A stretch of DNA of 64,000 nucleotides. It comes from Pontibacter ummariensis. Its GTDB lineage: Bacteria > Bacteroidota > Bacteroidia > Cytophagales > Hymenobacteraceae. Each line of letters begins with the position of its first letter. Within the stretch, counting starts at the first letter, position 1. Of this stretch, positions 56,500 to 64,000 are shown in pieces. The notes under the pieces were generated by a model. That model had not been told where the DNA came from and did not search any database. It saw only the letters and a list, made by a program, of their open reading frames with translations. The DNA lies in assembly GCF_900188175.1 (NCBI RefSeq), contig NZ_FZOQ01000014.1, positions 1 through 64,000 of the forward strand. The letters are read 5' to 3'. The position numbers were made by a program, and so were the translations under genes.

Positions 56500-57597
56500 A
56501 TGAAAAAACACTACCGCTCCGACACCAATTGCCTGAACTGTGGCACCATGATTCAGGGCAAGTTTTGTTCGAACTGCGGGCAAGAGAACCTGGAACTGCA
56601 TGAGGACTTCCTGCACCTGGCGCTGCACAGTGTAGGCCACTACTTCCACTTCGAGTCTAAGCTCTTCAACAGCATGGTGCCGCTTTTCACAAAGCCTGGC
56701 TACCTGACAAAAGAGTACTTTGCCGGCAAACGGGCCTCGCACCTGAACCCGATCAGCATGTACATCTTTATCAGCATCTTGTTTTTCTTTCTCTTCACGG
56801 CCAAAACGCACATAAACGAGAAGGGCATACGCGAGGAAAACCCCGCAGCGGCAGAGGCCAGGGAGGAGGCGGAGGCCAGAAAGACAATTGGCGAGGTGAG
56901 AGGCGCCGTTCTAGAGAAAGCCCAGATCGGGAAGATGTCGGACCAAGACGCCAACTACACCTATACCATTTTAGATAACGCAGAGGCCGCGCTGGACTCT
57001 GCCGGTCGCCGGCACAAAGAGGCCGTAATCTATACTGCTCCGGCAACCGAAAAACCCAAGGCGGCAACTCAGGAGAAACCCGCCAAAGAGCCAAAGGCAG
57101 ATGGTAAGGGAAAGAAGTTTAATGTAGATCTCGGGTCGGACGACAACGTGGTACTGCACTCCCTGGAAACAAAGCTGCAGGAGGTGATGGACGACGACCT
57201 GCAGAGCGAGCTTTTTAAAAACAAGTTGGTGGGGCACCTGCCCAAGGTGATGTTTATCCTTTTGCCCTTGTTTGCCCTTATCCTGAAACTGGTGAGCTTG
57301 CGTTCTTCCAAGTACTACGTAGAGCACCTGATCTACTCCATACACGTACACTCCTTCCTGTTCCTGTTTGCCTCTCTCCTGATTATACTGGGATGGCTCC
57401 TTCCCTTCCTCTCTTCCTGGCTGTGGTGGCTTGGGATCGGCGTATCGCTCTGGTACATCTACAGGTCCATGCGCAACATCTACAGAAGCACGCGCTGGCG
57501 CACAGTATACAAGTTTTTCCTGCTGTTTTTCGCCTATAGTATTCTGCTCACGCTCAGCGGCCTTATCGTTATTGTAGCCACGCTGTACACGGTGTAA
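56500..57597 (+). CDS. DUF3667 membrane protein
   Basis: The 365-residue protein has an N-terminal zinc ribbon (CLNCGTMIQGKFCSNCGQ, residues 8-25), the family phrases FESKLFNSMVPLFTKPGYL and YFAGKRASHLNPISMYIF, one TM helix (about 85-105), a long charged insert (about 110-240) and three to four TM helices at the C-terminus. The family is specific to Bacteroidota and of unknown function. A TATTTTG element at 56432-56438 may be its -7 box. Confidence 0.82.
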   Translation: MKKHYRSDTNCLNCGTMIQGKFCSNCGQENLELHEDFLHLALHSVGHYFHFESKLFNSMVPLFTKPGYLTKEYFAGKRASHLNPISMYIFISILFFFLFTAKTHINEKGIREENPAAAEAREEAEARKTIGEVRGAVLEKAQIGKMSDQDANYTYTILDNAEAALDSAGRRHKEAVIYTAPATEKPKAATQEKPAKEPKADGKGKKFNVDLGSDDNVVLHSLETKLQEVMDDDLQSELFKNKLVGHLPKVMFILLPLFALILKLVSLRSSKYYVEHLIYSIHVHSFLFLFASLLIILGWLLPFLSSWLWWLGIGVSLWYIYRSMRNIYRSTRWRTVYKFFLLFFAYSILLTLSGLIVIVATLYTV

Positions 57598-58093
57598 GGA
57601 GTAAACCTTGTTTATCTGCAGGGGCAGCAGCCTAAGCCATACTTTTGCTAAAGCGCATCTTACGCCTTGCTGCGTGGCTTTCCAGACCTAAGAACCGCTT
57701 CTCCTTTAGAGTACTGTTGCCGGTTTCACAATTTCCCGCTCGCCTCATTAAGCTATAACCATAGCAGAAGCTTTGCTCCGATTCGGCCTTGCCAACACAG
57801 CACTCAAAACAGAAATGCCATGGTTTTTGCAAGCGTAATGAAGCAAGCGGTAACTAGGAGAGATCCGTTATCCCAGGCGCTGCAGCTTATGGCATGCATA
57901 TAAAAGGATATCCCAGTTTCATCTGCGTGCTATAAAGACAGGAGAAACGGGAGTATCAACAGCGCTTGTCTTGTTGTGTATTTTCTGAGGCAAGTGCTGC
58001 CACAGCAGGAGCAGAAGTCGTGGATAAGTACCTGTAAAACGGGTGGATAAAAACCCCTCCCAACTCAGCTTCGGATTGATTATCTTTGTAGTA
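57598..58093. other. Non-coding stretch before dnaX
   Basis: About 500 bases without a convincing gene. Short open frames on both strands lack start signals or protein-like composition. TATCTTTG at 58081-58088 matches the Bacteroidota -7 element exactly, but no TTTG is seen at -33. Confidence 0.45.
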
Positions 58094-60001
58094 ATGGAAA
58101 ATTTCGTAGTATCAGCGCGTAAATACCGTCCGACCACCTTCGACAGCGTGGTGGGGCAGCACCATATAACCAACACCCTTAAAAACGCCATCAGCAGCAA
58201 GCACCTGGCGCAGGCATTCCTTTTCTGCGGACCACGCGGTGTGGGTAAAACGACCTGTGCCCGTATCCTGGCCAAGACCATCAACTGCCAGAACATTACC
58301 CCGGAAGTGGAAGCCTGCAACGAGTGCGAGTCCTGCCGTAGCTTTAACAGCAACAGCTCTTTCAATATCCATGAGCTGGATGCCGCCTCTAATAACTCCG
58401 TGGAGGATATTCGGAACCTCGTGGAGCAGGTGCGTTATGCCCCGCAAACAGGCAAGTACAAGATCTACATCATAGATGAGGTGCACATGCTCTCGAACCA
58501 GGCCTTCAACGCCTTCCTGAAGACGCTGGAGGAGCCGCCTTCCTATGCCATTTTTATCCTGGCCACCACCGAGCGCCATAAGATCATCCCGACCATCCTG
58601 TCGCGCTGCCAGATCTTTGATTTTAACCGCATCCGGATTGAGGACATGGTGCGCCACCTGGGCGGTATTGCTACCAAAGAAAGCATACAGGCCGAGCCAG
58701 ATGCCCTGCACCTGATCTCGCAGAAAGCAGACGGCGCCTTGCGCGATGCCTTGTCTATCTTCGACCAAATGGTCACCTTCTCCGGTAGCCAAGTAACCTA
58801 CAAGGCCACCGTAGAGAACCTGCACATCCTGGACTATGATTACTACTTTCGGCTAACAGACCACCTGTTGGAGCAGAAACTGTCAGGCTCCTTGCTCCTG
58901 TTCGACGAGATCCTGAAGAATGGATTTGATGCACATAACTTCCTGATCGGCATTGGCGAACACTTCCGCAGCTTGCTGGTGTGCAAAGACCCACAAACGG
59001 TGCAATTGCTGGAGGTATCGGATAACATCAAGGCCAAGTATGCTGAGCAATCGCAGAAGTCAAGCGTGTCCTTCCTGCTCTCAGGGCTGAACCTGGTGAG
59101 CACCTGCGACACACATTATAAGAGCAGCAAGAACCAGCGCCTGCACGTGGAGCTGTGCCTGATGAAGATGGCACACCTGAATGCAGCACTCAGCTTTGCC
59201 CAAAATGGTGCGGAGCCAAAAAAAGCTAAGGTAGGGGCTCCGGCACCAGCCTCTACCAATTCTGATTCGCAAGGTGCCACACCGGCAGAGCAGTTACAGC
59301 CGCCGCACGAGCCCAAGGTGGCGCCTTCGGAAAAAATGCAACCTTCGGAAGTACCGTCCAAGGACTTGCAAGCGCCCCACGAACAAGGCCGTGTGCCCTC
59401 AGAGGGACTGCAACAGCCCCCGAAGCCACAGGAGGTAACACCGGATGGGCATATCACACCAGCCAATCCGCAAGGCCCTCCCGGCGCAGGCCCTGACAAG
59501 CCGCGTTCCGGCATACAGCTGCCTCCGCCGAAAAAGCTGAGCAAGCTGCCTAGCCTGAAAGACCTGCAAAAACCACAGGCAGCGGTGGCAGACGTAGCCG
59601 TGGCCGAAGAAGAGGATGAGGCGAACGTTGGCGTAGTTGTACCAGTAGACCAGGCTAAGTTAAAAACGGTGTGGCATGGCATCCTGCGCCGCAAGAAGGA
59701 GGAGAACATGATGGAGTATACGCTCCTGAACCGGCAGTACCACATCAGCGAGCAGAACGAGATCACGCTGCACCTGGAGAACCACGTGATGCTGGACCAG
59801 TTCACCAGCCTGCGCCCTGCCATTTTAGGCGAACTGAAGCGTGTGCTTGGTAACCGAAACATCAAACTGAGCGCCGAGGTCGTAGAGATGCAGGAAGAGC
59901 GCAAGCTGTATACATCACAAGACAAATTCAACTACCTGGCCGAGAAATATCCGCTGCTCGTCGATTTAAAGCAACGCTTCGGCCTGGATACCGATTTTTA
60001 A
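58094..60001 (+). CDS. dnaX: DNA polymerase III subunit gamma/tau
   Basis: I choose ATG 58094 (635 residues, MENFVVSARKYRPTTFDSVV start) because the extra residues upstream do not fit the family. It has Walker A GPRGVGKT (46-53), a four-Cys zinc module (CNECESC region), Walker B IYIIDEVHML, the SRC motif LSRCQIF, and a low-complexity Pro/Gln-rich linker (about 385-500) before a C-terminal domain. It is the clamp-loader ATPase of the replisome. If TATCTTTG at 58081 is its -7 box, the mRNA would be nearly leaderless. Confidence 0.95.
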   Translation: MENFVVSARKYRPTTFDSVVGQHHITNTLKNAISSKHLAQAFLFCGPRGVGKTTCARILAKTINCQNITPEVEACNECESCRSFNSNSSFNIHELDAASNNSVEDIRNLVEQVRYAPQTGKYKIYIIDEVHMLSNQAFNAFLKTLEEPPSYAIFILATTERHKIIPTILSRCQIFDFNRIRIEDMVRHLGGIATKESIQAEPDALHLISQKADGALRDALSIFDQMVTFSGSQVTYKATVENLHILDYDYYFRLTDHLLEQKLSGSLLLFDEILKNGFDAHNFLIGIGEHFRSLLVCKDPQTVQLLEVSDNIKAKYAEQSQKSSVSFLLSGLNLVSTCDTHYKSSKNQRLHVELCLMKMAHLNAALSFAQNGAEPKKAKVGAPAPASTNSDSQGATPAEQLQPPHEPKVAPSEKMQPSEVPSKDLQAPHEQGRVPSEGLQQPPKPQEVTPDGHITPANPQGPPGAGPDKPRSGIQLPPPKKLSKLPSLKDLQKPQAAVADVAVAEEEDEANVGVVVPVDQAKLKTVWHGILRRKKEENMMEYTLLNRQYHISEQNEITLHLENHVMLDQFTSLRPAILGELKRVLGNRNIKLSAEVVEMQEERKLYTSQDKFNYLAEKYPLLVDLKQRFGLDTDF

Positions 60002-60009
60002 GTATAACT

Positions 60010-60029
60010 ATTCTATATATTCATAGAAT
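60010..60029. promoter_or_regulatory. Palindrome upstream of the M16 peptidase
   Basis: ATTCTAT and ATAGAAT flank a six-base centre, 22 bases before the ATG of the peptidase gene. It may be an operator or a 5' leader hairpin. Confidence 0.35.
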
Positions 60030-60051
60030 ACATTCCATCAAACAACTAATT

Positions 60052-63009
60052 ATGACGATACAAAGAGGATCATCTCTATTGTTACTTGCGCTGGGCCTGG
60101 TGTTCACGCAGTGTAAGAACGAGACGTACCAAACGCAGTCAGCAACCGAGGCAGTAGCTACAGCACCTGCCGAAAAAGAGTACGAGTACGACACAGTACC
60201 CGGCGATCCGCTGAATGCCCGCATTTATACCTTAGATAATGGCCTGAAAGTTTACCTGTCGGATTACGAAGAGGCTCCCCGCATTCAAACTTATGTAGCA
60301 GTGCGCGCCGGGAGCAAAAACGACCCGGCAGACGCCACTGGTCTGGCGCACTACCTGGAGCACATCATGTTCAAGGGTACCTCGGAGCTAGGCACTGCTA
60401 ACTGGGAAAAGGAGCAAGAAGAGCTGGCAAAGATTGAGGCCCTGTACGAAAAGTACCGTCAGACCACAGACGAGGCCATGCGTAAGAAGATCTACAACCA
60501 GATCGACAGCGTTTCCGGAGTAGCCGCTACCTATGCCATCGCCAACGAATACGACAAGCTAACAACAGCTATCGGTGCGAAAGGCACCAACGCCTATACC
60601 TGGGTAGACCAGACGGTATACGTAAATGACATCCCGAGCAATCAGCTGGAACCTTTTATAAAGGAAGAAGCCGACCGCTTCAGTGAAATGGTGCCCCGCC
60701 TGTTCCACACGGAACTTGAGGCCGTGTACGAGGAGAAAAACCGTACCCTGGACAGCGACAGCCGCAAAGTAGCCGAAGTGATCAACGCTGCCCTTTTCCC
60801 AACCCACCAGTACGGCACCCAAACCACGATCGGCACCATCGAGCACCTGAAGAACCCGTCTATCACGGAGATCAAAAAGTATTTCGACAAGTACTATGTG
60901 CCCAACAACATGGCCATTGCCTTGTCAGGCGACCTGGACTATGATGAGACGATCCGCCTGATCGACAAGTACTGGGGTGGCTTGCAGAAGGAGCCTATAC
61001 CCGCTTTTAATGTAGCAGAAGAACAGCCTATCCAACAGCCAATCGTGAAGGAAGTGGTTGGGCCGGACGCAGAGAACGTATCCATCGCTTACCGCACACC
61101 AGGTATCAATACCAGGGATGCCCTTGTGGTGCAGATGATCAGCAACCTGCTCTACAATGGATCTGCCGGCCTGATAGACCTGAACCTGAACCAGCAGCAG
61201 AAGGTACTGCAATCTTATGCCTACGATACGCCGATGAAGGACTACGGTACCTTCCGCCTGACCGGGATGCCACGCCAGGGCCAGTCCCTGGACGAGGTAC
61301 GCAGCTTGTTACTAAAGCAGCTGGACCTGATCAAAAAAGGTCAGTTCGACGAAGAACTGATCACGGCTGTGGTGAACAACGACAAGATCAACACCATGAA
61401 GGCCTATGAGGAGAACAGCAATCGTGCGGATGCCTTCGTGTCTGCGTTCATTTATGACATGCCGTGGGAGAAGTATGTGAACCGCCAGGAGGAGTTTGCC
61501 AGCATCACGAAGCAAGACGTGATAGACGTGGCGAACAAGTACTTCAACGACAGCTACGTAGTGGTGTACAAGCGTAACGGTGAGGATAAAAATGCCCAGA
61601 AGGTTGAAAAGCCAGCCATTACGCCTGTGGCCGTAAACCGTGACGCGCAATCTGACTACTATAAGGCTTTTATGGCAGAGCAGCAGGAAGTAAAGCCACT
61701 GCAGCCAGTGTTTCTTGATTATGAGAAAGACATCACAGAAGCCAGCCTGAAGCAGAACATCCCACTGCTGTACACCCACAACGAGGACAACGGCCTTTTC
61801 CAGCTGTACTACATCCTGGACATGGGCACCAACAACAACCAGAAGCTGGGCATGGCGGTGAACTACCTGAAGTACCTGGGCACCGACAAGTACACGGCCG
61901 AGGAACTGCAGAAAGAGTTTTACAAGCTGGGCGCCTCCTTCGATGTGTTCGCCTCCGGAGACCAGGTGTACGTGAGCCTGACAGGCCTGGATGAGAACTT
62001 TGAGGAAGGCCTGAAACTGTTCGAAAGCGTGCTGGAGAACCCTAAGCCAAACCAGGAAGCCCTGAACGACATGGTGGCCGGTATCCTGAAGGCGCGTGAG
62101 GATGCGAAAAAGAACAAAGGCGTCATCCTTCGTCAGGCCATGGTTAACTTCGCGAAGTATGGTCCTAAGAACCCATTCAACACGGTACTGAGCGAGAAAG
62201 AGCTGAAGGCTACCAAACCACAGGAACTCGTAAACCTAATCAAGAGCATTCCGACCTACGAGCACCGCGTGCTCTACTATGGTCCACGTGAAACAGATAA
62301 CCTGGTGGAGACGCTAAACGAAAACCACCTCGTGCCAGCAACCTTGAAACCAGTACCAGCCGAAAAAGAGTACGCCGAGATCGACTTTAACGAGCCAACC
62401 GTGTACTGGGCCGACTATGACATGGTACAGGCCGAGATGATGTTCCTGAGCAAGTCTGTGCCTTATAGTAAGGATATTATTCCGGTCGTGCGGCTGTACA
62501 ACGAGTACATGGGTGGCATCGTGTTCCAGGACCTGCGTGAGTCTAAAGCTTTGGCTTATTCTACTTACTCCTTCTATAGCCCTGCTTCTGAGAAAGACCG
62601 GGCAAATTACCTGCTGTCTTACATTGGCACTCAGGCTGACAAGCTAGCCGAGGCGATGGCCGGCATGCAGAACCTCTTAACCGATATGCCACTGGCAGAT
62701 GCAAACTTCCAGAATGCCCGCGCCTCACTGCGCAACAGCATCTCTACGGAGCGCATCAGCAATGCAGATGTCCTGTTCGATTACGAGCGTGCCAAGAAGC
62801 TGGGCCTGAACTACGACATCCGCCAGGATGTGTACCAGAGTGCTAACAGCATGACTTTTGATCAACTGCAGGAGTTCCAGCAGAAGTATATCAGGAATCA
62901 ACCACAAGCCATCCTGGTCATTGGATCGAAGGACAAGCTGGACTTCAAAGCCCTGGAGAAGTACGGCAAAGTAAAGCAACTTGATCTAAAGACCTTGTTT
63001 GGGTATTAA
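60052..63009 (+). CDS. Large M16 family zinc peptidase, lipoprotein
   Basis: The 985-residue protein starts with a lipoprotein signal (FTQC, Cys21). The first M16 domain has the inverted zinc motif HYLEH (His100, Glu103, His104) and the downstream Glu in ELEAVYEEKNR; the second half is the non-catalytic M16 repeat (ITEASLKQNIPLLYTHN onward). Such pitrilysin-like enzymes degrade peptides in the cell envelope. Length fits the two-repeat full-size form. It is monocistronic with a strong terminator. Confidence 0.92.
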   Translation: MTIQRGSSLLLLALGLVFTQCKNETYQTQSATEAVATAPAEKEYEYDTVPGDPLNARIYTLDNGLKVYLSDYEEAPRIQTYVAVRAGSKNDPADATGLAHYLEHIMFKGTSELGTANWEKEQEELAKIEALYEKYRQTTDEAMRKKIYNQIDSVSGVAATYAIANEYDKLTTAIGAKGTNAYTWVDQTVYVNDIPSNQLEPFIKEEADRFSEMVPRLFHTELEAVYEEKNRTLDSDSRKVAEVINAALFPTHQYGTQTTIGTIEHLKNPSITEIKKYFDKYYVPNNMAIALSGDLDYDETIRLIDKYWGGLQKEPIPAFNVAEEQPIQQPIVKEVVGPDAENVSIAYRTPGINTRDALVVQMISNLLYNGSAGLIDLNLNQQQKVLQSYAYDTPMKDYGTFRLTGMPRQGQSLDEVRSLLLKQLDLIKKGQFDEELITAVVNNDKINTMKAYEENSNRADAFVSAFIYDMPWEKYVNRQEEFASITKQDVIDVANKYFNDSYVVVYKRNGEDKNAQKVEKPAITPVAVNRDAQSDYYKAFMAEQQEVKPLQPVFLDYEKDITEASLKQNIPLLYTHNEDNGLFQLYYILDMGTNNNQKLGMAVNYLKYLGTDKYTAEELQKEFYKLGASFDVFASGDQVYVSLTGLDENFEEGLKLFESVLENPKPNQEALNDMVAGILKAREDAKKNKGVILRQAMVNFAKYGPKNPFNTVLSEKELKATKPQELVNLIKSIPTYEHRVLYYGPRETDNLVETLNENHLVPATLKPVPAEKEYAEIDFNEPTVYWADYDMVQAEMMFLSKSVPYSKDIIPVVRLYNEYMGGIVFQDLRESKALAYSTYSFYSPASEKDRANYLLSYIGTQADKLAEAMAGMQNLLTDMPLADANFQNARASLRNSISTERISNADVLFDYERAKKLGLNYDIRQDVYQSANSMTFDQLQEFQQKYIRNQPQAILVIGSKDKLDFKALEKYGKVKQLDLKTLFGY

Positions 63010-63047
63010 GCAACATGATTAGATGCAAAACTAGCGTCAGAAGGATA

Positions 63048-63084
63048 ACAAAAACGGCAGCCAAAATTGGCTGCCGTTTTTGTT
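63048..63084 (+). terminator. Terminator of the M16 peptidase gene
   Basis: AAAAACGGCAGCCAA and TTGGCTGCCGTTTTT form a 15-bp stem with almost no loop, followed by GTTTG. Confidence 0.85.
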
Positions 63085-63253
63085 TGTGCCAATCGCCGGC
63101 GTGGCTTGCAGCTCGTGTCTTCTTTACCCAAAACCTCTCCCTGCCGCAACTCTGGCAACAGCTAGCGCTATCAACAATTTACTTAAAGAGACCAATAAAA
63201 CCATGTTGCCTCGCCTGCTCCTCATAGCTGCACTACCAGCTACACCAAGAGTT

Positions 63254-63292
63254 AAACAAAAAGGCTGCCCGATCACCTCAGGCAGCCTTTCC
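63254..63292 (-). terminator. Terminator of the isocitrate dehydrogenase gene
   Basis: AAAGGCTGCC and GGCAGCCTTT pair around an 11-base loop; on the minus strand TTTTTGTTT follows. It lies 25 bases after the stop of the gene. Between the two terminators (63085-63253) no gene is seen. Confidence 0.8.
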
Positions 63293-63315
63293 TTTATAAC
63301 TGTAACTTCTTGCTA

Positions 63316-64000
<685 letters not shown>

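Noticed and set aside
57667-57903. Small frames in the spacer before dnaX
   Set aside because: Poor composition, no ribosome site and no family pattern.
58112-58825. 237-residue minus-strand frame opposite dnaX
   Set aside because: Shadow of dnaX.

Overview
The window is a chromosomal segment of a Bacteroidota bacterium, most likely of the Hymenobacteraceae/Cytophagales (Pontibacter-like). The evidence is the tmRNA tag GESNYAMAA, the DUF3667 and DUF4932 families, a monomeric-type NADP isocitrate dehydrogenase, and a general lack of Shine-Dalgarno sequences. The genus is inference.

Positions 253 to about 41454 hold one apparently complete siphovirus-type prophage of about 41.2 kb inserted in the 3' end of ssrA (tmRNA). 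The intact tmRNA gene lies at 41441-41810 (minus). A copy of its last bases is at 253-270, next to the displaced host terminator at 210-241. Reading the prophage from its integrase end: tyrosine integrase with a small partner (39.6-41.2 kb); an accessory cargo block on the plus strand (34.4-39.6 kb: YbjQ-type zinc protein, lipoprotein, four-helix membrane protein, coiled-coil membrane protein, three-gene zinc/membrane operon); a CI/LexA-type repressor with divergent helix-turn-helix genes (32.7-34.3 kb); many small early genes on the minus strand; a replication initiator with an iteron-like array inside its gene and a DnaC-like loader (27.0-28.9 kb); nucleases, a serine recombinase and an adenine methyltransferase (23.1-26.8 kb); HNH genes, terminase, portal, HK97-type protease and capsid, and head-tail connectors (13.1-22.8 kb); tail tube, frameshifted tail chaperones, tape measure, tail tip and tailspike (3.8-13.1 kb); a lysis cassette of holin, CHAP endolysin and candidate unimolecular spanin (1.9-3.8 kb); and an acyltransferase moron next to attL.

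To the right of ssrA is host DNA. A run of secreted proteins (bilobal retropepsin-like lipoprotein, DUF4932, S41 peptidase, transglutaminase-like; 42.0-47.1 kb) is followed by an FtsX/MacB-type ABC permease and, divergently, an NtrC-type sigma54 activator with its histidine kinase. The permease and transglutaminase genes share nearly identical upstream architecture: paired 17-bp sites followed at the same distance by -24/-12 (TTGGCA) promoters. They look like members of the regulon of the adjacent two-component system. Then come catalase, cyclopropane fatty-acid synthase, a DUF3667 membrane protein, dnaX, a large M16 peptidase lipoprotein, and the C-terminal part of icd running off the right edge.

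The items most worth a second look are the accessory cargo block with its repeated 3'-flank sequence, the triplicated micro-ORF/hairpin array at 29.8-30.2 kb, the iteron-like array in the initiator gene, the G_GGT_TTT frameshift site, and the sigma54 regulon.
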